Source: Bacillota bacterium (lineage in GTDB: Bacteria > Bacillota > Desulfitobacteriia > Desulfitobacteriales > JAJXUE01). Taken from it: 61,243 nt of DNA. This document shows, in pieces, positions 45,023-53,400 of the stretch. A program made the position numbers and the translations under genes. The notes below the pieces were generated by a model that did not search any database, was not told where the DNA came from, and worked only from the letters and a program-made list of their open reading frames with translations. Location of the stretch: positions 1 to 61,243 of the forward strand of contig JAJXUE010000015.1 in NCBI GenBank assembly GCA_021783135.1, given 5' to 3'. The first letter of the stretch is position 1; the number at the start of each line of letters is the position of its first letter.

Positions 45023-46048
45023 ATGCAGCTATCAGATTTTGATTTTGATCTACCGACCGAACTAATTGCACAGTATCCGGTGGAACCGCGCGATGCTTCT
45101 CGTCTCATGGTGGTTGACCGCAGCGCACCTGAATTTATCCATGCCAGGTTTAGTGACATTGTTGATTATCTAAGATCCGGTGACGTTTTGGTCTTAAATA
45201 ATACGCGGGTTTTGCCTGCTCGCTTACTTGGTCAGCGCGAAGATACCGGAGGCAAAGTAGAGGTGTTATTGCTGCGACGGCAGGATTTAGCTACCTGGGA
45301 AGTTTTAGTCAAACCGGGTAAAAAGGCAAAATTAGGTGCTATCCTGAGTTTCGGCGGCGGTCTGTTAAGGGCACAGGTTCTGGATGTAACGGAAGCCGGC
45401 GGTAGGGTGGTTAAGTTTCTGTATACCGGGGTGTTTGAGAACATTTTAGATGAGCTGGGTAAAATGCCTTTGCCACCCTATATAACTGCTGCTTTGGCAG
45501 ACCGGGAACGTTATCAGACCGTATATGCCAAGGAAACCGGTTCTGCAGCAGCACCGACAGCAGGTTTACACTTTACGCCGGAACTGCTGGCAAAAATTCG
45601 GGACAAAGGTGTCCAAGTCGTAGAAATTTTGCTGCATGTGGGACTAGGTACCTTCCGTCCGGTTAAAGCGGAGAATATTTTGCAACACCAGATGCACAGC
45701 GAGTACTATCGGATTGAGGCAGAGGTAGCCGAAGTCATCAATCGAGCTAAGACTGAAGGGCGTAGAGTTATCGCGGTAGGTACCACTTCCGCGCGAACGC
45801 TGGAAGCAGCGTCTGATGCCGACCACAGACTTCGGGCCGAGGAGGGCTGGACTAATATCTTTATTTACCCGGGGTATTGCTTTAAGCTGGTAGATGGTCT
45901 AATTACCAACTTTCACTTTCCTAAATCGACACTCCTGATGCTGGTTAGTGCCCTGGCTGGTAGAGAACGCATTATGGACGCCTATCAGGCGGCAGTTTCC
46001 GGTGCATACCGATTTTATAGCTTCGGTGATGCGATGTTTATCATTTAA
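45023..46048 (+). CDS. queA: S-adenosylmethionine:tRNA ribosyltransferase-isomerase
   Basis: This 341-aa enzyme moves the ribosyl part of SAM to preQ1 in tRNA to give epoxyqueuosine. It has [60 protein letters not shown] and [23 protein letters not shown] precedes the ATG by about 13 bases. It sits next to tgt, whose product it uses. Confidence 0.97.
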   Translation: MQLSDFDFDLPTELIAQYPVEPRDASRLMVVDRSAPEFIHARFSDIVDYLRSGDVLVLNNTRVLPARLLGQREDTGGKVEVLLLRRQDLATWEVLVKPGKKAKLGAILSFGGGLLRAQVLDVTEAGGRVVKFLYTGVFENILDELGKMPLPPYITAALADRERYQTVYAKETGSAAAPTAGLHFTPELLAKIRDKGVQVVEILLHVGLGTFRPVKAENILQHQMHSEYYRIEAEVAEVINRAKTEGRRVIAVGTTSARTLEAASDADHRLRAEEGWTNIFIYPGYCFKLVDGLITNFHFPKSTLLMLVSALAGRERIMDAYQAAVSGAYRFYSFGDAMFII

Positions 46049-47185
<1,137 letters not shown>

Positions 47186-47262
47186 AGGCAGGATTTCTCT
47201 AGGTGCATGTTTAACTATATAGTATAATAAAATTTGGTTCAAAGCGCATAAGGAGGATCTTC

Positions 47263-47643
47263 ATGGGTAGTGGAACAACAACTTTAGTAATCTATATGGT
47301 GATATTCTTTGGCATCATGTATTTTCTCATGATTCGCCCCCAGCAAAAACAGCAAAAGGCCAGACAAGCTTTGCTGAGCAGTTTGCGGGTGAAGGACAAG
47401 ATTTTGACAGCGGGCGGAATTTACGGTAAAATCACAAAGGTCAAAGAAAATAGCGTCATGGTACAAATAGCGGATAAAGTAGAAGTTGAAGTCGCTAAGA
47501 GTGGCATTGCCAGTGTTGAAAACCGCACACTAGACGCCAGTGACAGTAAGGCAAAGAAGGAAAAAAGCGAAGTTATAGAAGAACCTAAGGTACTGGAAGC
47601 CGAGAGAGCGGACAATGCCGATAACGTAACAAAGGACGCGTAA
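47263..47643 (+). CDS. yajC: Preprotein translocase subunit YajC
   Basis: This 126-aa protein has one N-terminal membrane segment (YMVIFFGIMYFLMIRPQQKQ), with the family RPQQK motif, then a basic cytosolic region and an acidic tail. It associates with SecDF in the holo-translocon; secD is 1.7 kb downstream. AAGGAGG precedes the ATG. A terminator follows. Confidence 0.95.
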   Translation: MGSGTTTLVIYMVIFFGIMYFLMIRPQQKQQKARQALLSSLRVKDKILTAGGIYGKITKVKENSVMVQIADKVEVEVAKSGIASVENRTLDASDSKAKKEKSEVIEEPKVLEAERADNADNVTKDA

Positions 47644-47679
47644 TATAGGAGTTCAGGTCAATTATTGTAAATAAGTGCT

Positions 47680-47714
47680 AAGGGTTACGGTTGATTCAGC
47701 CGTAACCCTTTTTG
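47680..47714 (+). terminator. Rho-independent terminator after yajC
   Basis: AAGGGTTACGG (47680-47690) pairs with CCGTAACCCTT (47700-47710), followed by TTTG. Confidence 0.9.
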
Positions 47715-47813
47715 TGGTACGCAAAACTTGCCATCACCTGACAAAATATATGCAGGAGAAAGAGAATAAGATGTAAAATACTTACATAAAAGGAAAATAC
47801 CTAAGGGGTTGAG

Positions 47814-47987
47814 TTGTTGCGAACATTGCGAATTTTGCAAGTGTTGCATGGGTGGTCCGAACATAGAAGGTTTGTACGGCGCATCAAAAACGACTATCGA
47901 AAGGCAGCAAGGCTTAAAATTATGGCTGCAACTCAGTTGCCGGAGGAGGAAGACCAGCTCTTTGTCAAGGTTGACCGTGAGTTTTAA
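47814..47987 (+). CDS. Small 57-aa protein upstream of MazF-like toxin, candidate antitoxin
   Basis: A reading frame with TTG start (47814 or 47817) follows AAGGGG at 47804-47808. The N-terminus is basic (LRTLRILQVLHGWSEHRRF) and the C-terminus acidic (LPEEEDQLFVKVDREF), the layout of many antitoxins. It ends 18 bases before the toxin ATG. It does not match a MazE-type family that I can name, so the assignment rests on place and composition. Confidence 0.5.
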   Translation: MLRTLRILQVLHGWSEHRRFVRRIKNDYRKAARLKIMAATQLPEEEDQLFVKVDREF

Positions 47988-48005
47988 AAGCGGAGGGCAA
48001 TTGGC

Positions 48006-48422
48006 ATGAAAACATCGGTTCGACGTGGGGAGATTTATAATTGTCAGCTGGCAAACGGTGCAGAACAGAAATTTCTAGTAATCCAAAATGATATTGGCAA
48101 TAAATATTGTGAATCACTAATTGTAGTACCGCTCACTAAAAACATGCGCTCACGCCGTTTGCTGTTTAGTCTGGTGATCGAGGGAAACGCAATTAGTGGG
48201 TTAGACCAAGATCATGTGGCATTGTTCTTTCACATCCGCACCCTAAACAAAGACAGATTCGGTCGACACAACCGCCTAGGCTGGCTTGATTACCATGCCT
48301 TACAGTGCATGGATGCAATGCTTGAACTTAGTTTAGGGCTCAGTACCTTGCAAAGATTGGAGACCAGATTTAACCACGTGCGTCGCGCCAGCGATGCGAG
48401 AGGACGCGAAATTGCCCGGTAA
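48006..48422 (+). CDS. MazF/PemK-family endoribonuclease toxin-like protein
   Basis: This 138-aa protein has RRGEIYNCQLANG, LVIQNDIGNKYCESLIVVPLTK and HIRTLNKDRFGR, the PemK/MazF fold and active-site region (Arg, Thr). Such proteins cut mRNA at short sequences when the antitoxin is lost. GGAGGG precedes the ATG. The small gene just upstream may be the partner. The unit lies between yajC and secD, which are usually neighbours. Confidence 0.88.
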   Translation: MKTSVRRGEIYNCQLANGAEQKFLVIQNDIGNKYCESLIVVPLTKNMRSRRLLFSLVIEGNAISGLDQDHVALFFHIRTLNKDRFGRHNRLGWLDYHALQCMDAMLELSLGLSTLQRLETRFNHVRRASDARGREIAR

Positions 48423-48571
48423 TCTCAGCGGCAACACACATTTTGTATGTTAATAATGTATACGCGGGGGTACTAAGGAGGAATTTTATCATTTAAGCAG
48501 AAAAATAATAGGCTGGGGAAAAGATAAAGCTTGCCGCAAGGCAATACGCACAGGGAAGAGGGGTAACAGCT

Positions 48572-49237
48572 ATAGCACAAGTAACACTGCAGGAACTAAA
48601 ACAAGACCCTTTAATTGACGCTTATATAACCGGGGGTAATGCGTATTTGGCGACGCTTGGTTATACCGAACATGGCTACCGGCATGTAGGACTGGTGGCG
48701 CACAATGCGAGTAAGATTTTGCGGGATTTAGGTTTTCCTGAACGCGAGGCGGACCTAGGGGCAATTGCCGGCTATATTCACGATATCGGCAATTGTATTA
48801 ATCGTAATAATCATGCTCACACTGGTGCGCTTTTGGCGGCGCAGATTTTGACTCAACATAATATGGATCCCGGCGAGCTTGCCATGACTATCGCAGCAAT
48901 TGGCAATCACGATGAGTCCGATGGTCAACCGATAAGCAATGTGTCTGCGGCACTTATCTTAGCAGACAAATCTGATGTTCATCGATCGCGTGTCCGAAAC
49001 AAGGATTTTGCGACTTTTGACATTCATGATCGGGTTAATTATGCTGTGGAACGTTCAATTCTTCGCGTTGAGGCAGAGGACCACCGCATCTCGCTTGATT
49101 TAAAGATTGATACAAAAATCTGTCCCTTAATTGAGTATTTTGAGATATTCACAGCAAGAATGTTGATGGGCCGTCGCGCTGCCGATTATCTAAACTGTAC
49201 TTTTGAATTAATTATTAATACCGTTAAATTACTTTAG
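48572..49237 (+). CDS. HD-domain phosphohydrolase-like protein with probable ATA start
   Basis: This HD-domain protein has HGYRHVGLVAHNASKIL, the metal motif AGYIHDIGNCINRNNHAHTG and IGNHDESDG. Homologous reading begins upstream of the first usual start (TTG 48647). The frame stays open to 48512, and GAGGGG (48558-48563) sits exactly 8 bases before ATA at 48572, giving AQVTLQELKQDPLIDAYI. No ATG, GTG or TTG is in frame there. TTG 48647 has no ribosome site. So ATA (or a lost ATG) is the likely start; product about 221 aa. Substrate unknown. Confidence 0.8.
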   Translation: MAQVTLQELKQDPLIDAYITGGNAYLATLGYTEHGYRHVGLVAHNASKILRDLGFPEREADLGAIAGYIHDIGNCINRNNHAHTGALLAAQILTQHNMDPGELAMTIAAIGNHDESDGQPISNVSAALILADKSDVHRSRVRNKDFATFDIHDRVNYAVERSILRVEAEDHRISLDLKIDTKICPLIEYFEIFTARMLMGRRAADYLNCTFELIINTVKLL

Positions 49238-49251
49238 TAATTTAGCTCTAA

Positions 49252-49280
49252 TTGACATCCTATTACCGTAAAGCTATAAT
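49252..49280 (+). promoter_or_regulatory. Consensus sigma-A promoter of secDF
   Basis: TTGACA (49252-49257), 17 bases, TATAAT (49275-49280): a perfect match to consensus in both boxes and spacing. It starts the secD-secF unit. Confidence 0.92.
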
Positions 49281-49326
49281 TATTTTTATTGGCTAAGTCC
49301 AACATTTCACAAAGGAGGAAGTAGAC

Positions 49327-50559
49327 ATGCGCAGGGGAAATGTTCTAAAGCTGCTAGGTTTAATTGTAGTGGTGGCTGCACTTGTAGTTGTTTCGATTAA
49401 TCCCCTAAAGAATCCTCAGACGGGTATTCCTTTAGGTCTTGATATTCGCGGCGGTGTACATATTTTGCTGCAAGCGAGTCCCGGGCCCGGTCAGGGGGCG
49501 ATTACCAACCAAGATATGGATACTGCACGCGACGTTGTCGCCCGCCGAATTAACGGCATTGGTGTATCGGAACCTAATATTCAAGTTGATTATGCCAAGA
49601 AGAGACTCTATGTTGATATGGCCGGCATAAAGGATCCTGAGCAGGCAGTTAAATTATTGTCTACCACGGCACAGCTCACTTTTCGTGATCCCAACAACAT
49701 TAACAAAGTGGTACTAAGCGGCAGTGATGTAAAAACTGCCCAAGCCGCGCAAAACACCCAAACTGGGCAGTATGTAGTTGATGTCACCTTTACCTCGGCC
49801 GGTGCCAAAAAGTTTGCGCAGTTAACGACCCAAAATGTCGGAAAGCAAATGCCGATTTTCCTCGATCAAAAGGAACAGACCTCACCAAAAATTGACGAAC
49901 CTATTCTGAACGGTAGTGCTGAAATTAGTGGAAGTTTTACGAGTTTTGCTGATGCAGCTAATACTGCCAACATGTTACGTTCCGGAGCCCTTCCGGTTTC
50001 GCTCTCAATTCAAAGCAAGGAAGTTATTGGGCCTTCCTTAGGTGCTGATTCTTTACTGGCCAGCTTGAATGCAGCTAAATGGGGAATTATCATCGTGCTC
50101 ATATTCATGGTGCTCATGTACCGAGTTCCTGGTTTGGTTGCGGATTTCTCCTTGGTTGCTTATGCGCTCTTAGTATTGTGGGTGCTGTGGTCATTCAAAG
50201 CAGTCCTCACCCTACCCGGTATCGCAGGCTTTATTCTGTCCATAGGCATGGCAGTTGACTTTAACATTATTATTTACGAACGCCTGAAAGAAGAACTCAG
50301 ATCCGGTAAATCCTTGCGGGCGGGAATTGACCATGCGTTTAACCGAGCACTGACTACGGTTATCGACGCTCACGTTACTACTAGTATTGCGGCTATTACC
50401 TTAATCATCTGGGGATCTGGCACGGTTCAAGGGTTTGCCGTGACCTTGCTGATCGGTATTATTGCCAGCCTATTCACCGCTATCTTTTTCACGCGGTATG
50501 TGCTCCGTTTGGTGGCCGGTCTAAAGGCAGAACAAAACTTGAAACTATACGGGGCATAA
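49327..50559 (+). CDS. secD: Protein translocase subunit SecD
   Basis: This 410-aa membrane protein has an N-terminal membrane segment, a periplasmic-type P1 region and about five C-terminal segments. Motifs include GLDIRGGVHILLQA, VVARRINGIGVSEPNIQV, LPGIAGFILSIGMAVDFNI and TTSIAAITLIIWGSG. With SecF it uses proton or sodium flow to finish protein export. AAAGGAGGAAG precedes the ATG. Confidence 0.97.
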   Translation: MRRGNVLKLLGLIVVVAALVVVSINPLKNPQTGIPLGLDIRGGVHILLQASPGPGQGAITNQDMDTARDVVARRINGIGVSEPNIQVDYAKKRLYVDMAGIKDPEQAVKLLSTTAQLTFRDPNNINKVVLSGSDVKTAQAAQNTQTGQYVVDVTFTSAGAKKFAQLTTQNVGKQMPIFLDQKEQTSPKIDEPILNGSAEISGSFTSFADAANTANMLRSGALPVSLSIQSKEVIGPSLGADSLLASLNAAKWGIIIVLIFMVLMYRVPGLVADFSLVAYALLVLWVLWSFKAVLTLPGIAGFILSIGMAVDFNIIIYERLKEELRSGKSLRAGIDHAFNRALTTVIDAHVTTSIAAITLIIWGSGTVQGFAVTLLIGIIASLFTAIFFTRYVLRLVAGLKAEQNLKLYGA

Positions 50560-50577
50560 GGAAAGGAGGCAGGGCAA

Positions 50578-51567
50578 ATGGCTACGGCTAAAAATAAGCG
50601 TGAAGTTAAAGAGGCAGTTGAACAAGTAGTGTCGACGGTGCCGGAAAAAAGATTCTTTTGGCAGTTTCCTATCGTCAAATTGCGCTACTGGTGGTTTGCG
50701 ATATCTTTGTTGGTTATTATTCCCGGTGTGATTTCTTTGTTTTTACATGGTCTTAATCTCGGGATTGACTTTACCGGAGGTTCGGTTTTCAATCTAACCT
50801 TCAATACACCTGTAACACAGACCGAAATAAGTTCCGCGCTTCAATCTGTGGGTTTACCTGACAGTACGGTGCAGTTATCGATGCAAAATGGCAAGTCAGT
50901 GGCCTTGATTCGTACCAAGAGCTTAGATGAAACTCTGCGCTCCAAAGCTTTGGCGGCGATCCAAGCTAAAACGGGACCATATGATCCCAGTCAATATTCC
51001 GAGGATAAGGTAGGTCCCTCGATTGGCCAAGAAATTACTCAGAATGCGATTATCGCCTTGTTAATCGCATTTGCCGGGATGATCCTGTATTTAACCATTC
51101 GTTTTGAATTTGTGTTTGGTGTCTCGGCTGTCGCAGCAATTTTTCATGACGTCTTAGTGGTGTTAGGACTGTTCTCAATTTTTCGGTGGGAGATTGACGC
51201 ATCTTTTGTTGCCGCAATTTTGACAGTTGTCGGTTATTCAATTAATGATACTGTTGTTATCTTCGATCGGATTCGTGAAAATCAAGAGAAACTTCGGCGC
51301 GGCGACTCCTACGAAGACATGGTGGAAAAAAGCGTTTGGCAAACTATGGCGCGATCCATCAACACCGTTTTAACTGTATTAATTACTTTGTTTGCCATAT
51401 TCCTCTTAGGTGGCGAATCTACGCGTATATTCTCACTGGCAATGTTAATTGGTGTGTTCAGTGGGGCGTACTCTTCCATTTTCAACGCCAGTCAAATATT
51501 AGTGGAATTAAAAAATTGGCAAAGTCGTCGCCAAAAAGCAACGCGGCTGGCAAAATCTCGCGCTTAA
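50578..51567 (+). CDS. secF: Protein translocase subunit SecF
   Basis: This 329-aa membrane protein has six segments, GLNLGIDFTGGSVFNLTF, VSAVAAIFHDVLVVLGLF and ILTVVGYSINDTVVIFDRIR. A basic cytoplasmic N-terminal extension of about 35 residues is present. It lies 18 bases after secD with AAAGGAGG. It ends at a terminator. Confidence 0.97.
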   Translation: MATAKNKREVKEAVEQVVSTVPEKRFFWQFPIVKLRYWWFAISLLVIIPGVISLFLHGLNLGIDFTGGSVFNLTFNTPVTQTEISSALQSVGLPDSTVQLSMQNGKSVALIRTKSLDETLRSKALAAIQAKTGPYDPSQYSEDKVGPSIGQEITQNAIIALLIAFAGMILYLTIRFEFVFGVSAVAAIFHDVLVVLGLFSIFRWEIDASFVAAILTVVGYSINDTVVIFDRIRENQEKLRRGDSYEDMVEKSVWQTMARSINTVLTVLITLFAIFLLGGESTRIFSLAMLIGVFSGAYSSIFNASQILVELKNWQSRRQKATRLAKSRA

Positions 51568-51587
51568 ACAGATCGACATTGGTTCAA

Positions 51588-51622
51588 ACTATACCGGTAG
51601 AAGTATCGGTATAGTTTTTTTA
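51588..51622 (+). terminator. Rho-independent terminator after secF
   Basis: ACTATACCG (51588-51596) pairs with CGGTATAGT (51607-51615), then T7. It is only about 20 bases before the next gene's start, so it might attenuate that gene as well. Confidence 0.9.
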
Positions 51623-51640
51623 TTAATGGAGGTCAGGCAG

Positions 51641-52093
51641 GTGCAATTTGCGCAACAAACAGGTCTTACACTTATTTTGTTCTGGGCAGGGTTGGCAGTT
51701 TTGCTGCGCGGCAGAGTTGCCTTAATGGCAACTTCAGGGGCTCTAATCTGTTTGCTGGGGCTCAAACAACTCCCAGTGTGGAGTCTAAGCATCACAGGTA
51801 CACTCTTAGGCATTGGAATAATGTTGGAGATGCCGGTCAAGGCTTGGATAATTCGCCAAGGACAAGGGGACTTAATCAATGAGTTATCCGGCGTAGTTCT
51901 GCCCCTTTTAGTTTTCGGGATATTTTTTGGCCCGCTAACTAGTCTGGCGCTATGGTTAATTGCAATTGGGTTTAAGTTTATATCACGGATTAAATCCAGA
52001 GTTGGCTTTTTGTCCGGTTTAGCCGGAATCGCGCTACGCGGTTTCGTTGCTTTCGGGCTAGTGATCATGGGGCTTTATGGTATATACGTTTGA
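51641..52093 (+). CDS. Small multi-pass membrane protein, unknown
   Basis: This 150-aa protein has about five hydrophobic segments (LTLILFWAGLAVLLRG, VALMATSGALICLLGL, LLGIGIMLEM, VVLPLLVFGIFFGPLTSLALW and the C-terminal helix). I do not recognise a family. GTG 51641 is preferred because GGAGGT lies 7 bases upstream; ATG 51626 is in frame but overlaps the terminator tail. It is followed by the NiCo riboswitch. Confidence 0.7.
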   Translation: MQFAQQTGLTLILFWAGLAVLLRGRVALMATSGALICLLGLKQLPVWSLSITGTLLGIGIMLEMPVKAWIIRQGQGDLINELSGVVLPLLVFGIFFGPLTSLALWLIAIGFKFISRIKSRVGFLSGLAGIALRGFVAFGLVIMGLYGIYV

Positions 52094-52125
52094 ACCTACT
52101 ATTTGTAAAAATAAGTAAACTGTGA

Positions 52126-52154
52126 TTGAAAATGACCATAGTATGTGATAAAAT
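52126..52154 (+). promoter_or_regulatory. Promoter of metal exporter leader
   Basis: TTGAAA (52126-52131), 17 bases, TAAAAT (52149-52154) with TG just before it. Transcription would begin near 52161, at the start of the riboswitch. Confidence 0.7.
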
Positions 52155-52158
52155 ACGC

Positions 52159-52254
52159 TTACAAGTCAGGTCGGCGGTCCGACCGGGCCAGGCGGCAGCG
52201 GTATGAGCCGTGGGACTACATCTTTTGTGGAGTTCCATGGCTTATTTATTTTTG
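52159..52254 (+). ncRNA. NiCo (czcD) riboswitch with overlapping terminator
   Basis: The segment 52159-52221 has the NiCo aptamer blocks: CAGGTCGG/CCGACC helix, GGGCCAGGCGGCAGCGG and GAGCCGTGGGACTAC. The 3' part GCCGTGGGACT (52207-52217) can instead pair with AGTTCCATGGC (52231-52241, 11 bp, two wobble pairs), followed by a T-rich run, forming a terminator. Ni2+ or Co2+ binding would hold the aptamer, block the terminator and turn on the exporter gene. Family match is from memory of the consensus. Confidence 0.85.
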
Positions 52255-52304
52255 CTAGGAGCGTGGTCGCCGTGGATAGAGAGTTGCGAGGTGGGAGTTA
52301 CGTA

Positions 52305-53255
52305 ATGACTAGCGATGCCAATGCCAATGCCAGTACCAATGCCAATGCCAAGATGCGCGCCGCGATAATTTCTGTTGTATCTAATACCCTATTGGTTATC
52401 GGTAAAATTGTTGCCGGGATGCTATCCGGTTCAATTTCCATTGTCTCCGAGGGAATCCACTCCGGCATTGATTTGATTGCGGCGCTGATTGCCTATTTTG
52501 CGGTGAAGGAGTCGAGCAAACCGGCTGATGCGATACATAAGTACGGGCATGGCAAAATTGAAAATATCTCAGGCACTGTTGAGGCGCTGCTGATCATAGT
52601 AGCTGCCGTCTGGATTATCTTCGAGGCCGGCCATAAGCTTTTGGCCGGAGGGTCAGTGGAACAACTCGGATGGGGTATGGCCATCATGGCGATATCGGCG
52701 CTCGTTAATCTTTACGTGAGCAACACCTTGATGCGTACAGCCAAAGCTACCGACTCAGTGGCGTTGAAAGCTGATGCGATGCATCTGCGGACAGATATCT
52801 ATACTTCGGTCGGAGTATTTATCGGGTTATTAGGCATCAAGCTAACCGGAATAACGTGGCTTGACCCCATAGCCGCTTTAGGTGTTGCTGTTTTGATTAT
52901 CAAAGCGGGTATCGATATGACCAAGCAGGCCTTTTTCCCCTTAGTTGATGTGAGTCTGCCGCAGGAAGAAGAAGCGGTAATTGTCAACGTGATCGAATCT
53001 TTCTCCCATGAATATTTGGAGTTTCATAAGCTGCGCACGCGCAAAGCTGGTTCAGAACGGCATATTGATTTGCATTTAGTAGTTCCTAAGGATGCCCCGG
53101 TCCACCGGGTGCACGATTTATGTGATGCGATTGAAGCCGAAATTAAACAAAGGTTACCGGGTGCGCAGGTGTTAATTCATATTGAACCGTGCGATCCGGG
53201 GAAGTGTGATATATGCTCTACAGCGTCGCCTAACTGTATGGATAATCAGGAATAG
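52305..53255 (+). CDS. Cation diffusion facilitator metal exporter
   Basis: This 316-aa CDF transporter has six membrane segments, SISIVSEGIHSGIDLIAALI (a metal-site Asp/His region), HKYGHGKIENISG, ALKADAMHLRTDIYTSVGV with the second site, and a C-terminal cytoplasmic domain ending in a Cys-rich tail (CDPGKCDICSTASPNC). An N-terminal Asn/Ala repeat (ANANASTNANAK) precedes the first segment. ATG 52305 has GAGGTGGGAG upstream; longer readings run into the riboswitch. Ni/Co export is inferred from the leader. Confidence 0.92.
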   Translation: MTSDANANASTNANAKMRAAIISVVSNTLLVIGKIVAGMLSGSISIVSEGIHSGIDLIAALIAYFAVKESSKPADAIHKYGHGKIENISGTVEALLIIVAAVWIIFEAGHKLLAGGSVEQLGWGMAIMAISALVNLYVSNTLMRTAKATDSVALKADAMHLRTDIYTSVGVFIGLLGIKLTGITWLDPIAALGVAVLIIKAGIDMTKQAFFPLVDVSLPQEEEAVIVNVIESFSHEYLEFHKLRTRKAGSERHIDLHLVVPKDAPVHRVHDLCDAIEAEIKQRLPGAQVLIHIEPCDPGKCDICSTASPNCMDNQE

Positions 53256-53280
53256 AATAGCGTTGACGTGCCACTAACAA

Positions 53281-53309
53281 AGGGAGATAGCTTAAGTAGC
53301 CATCTCCCT
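53281..53309 (+). terminator. Hairpin after metal exporter gene
   Basis: AGGGAGAT (53281-53288) pairs with ATCTCCCT (53302-53309). Only a weak T-run follows, so termination may be partial. Confidence 0.55.
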
Positions 53310-53400
53310 GCTTGATATTCTGGAAGAAGGATTTTGTCGGTTTACAGTGAATTAATATGGGGTGTGAGTCTGGACAACAAAGAAGCTGAAGGTGATACAT

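Noticed and set aside
47809-48009. 66-codon Cys-rich reading frame beginning MSCCEHCEFCKCC
   Set aside because: The ribosome-site bases touch its start with no spacing. It overlaps the toxin start and its later part has no sensible composition; the neighbouring frame at 47814 is better supported.
52203-52304. N-terminal extension of the metal exporter
   Set aside because: These codons lie in the riboswitch and its terminator; the ATG at 52305 has a ribosome site and matches the family start.
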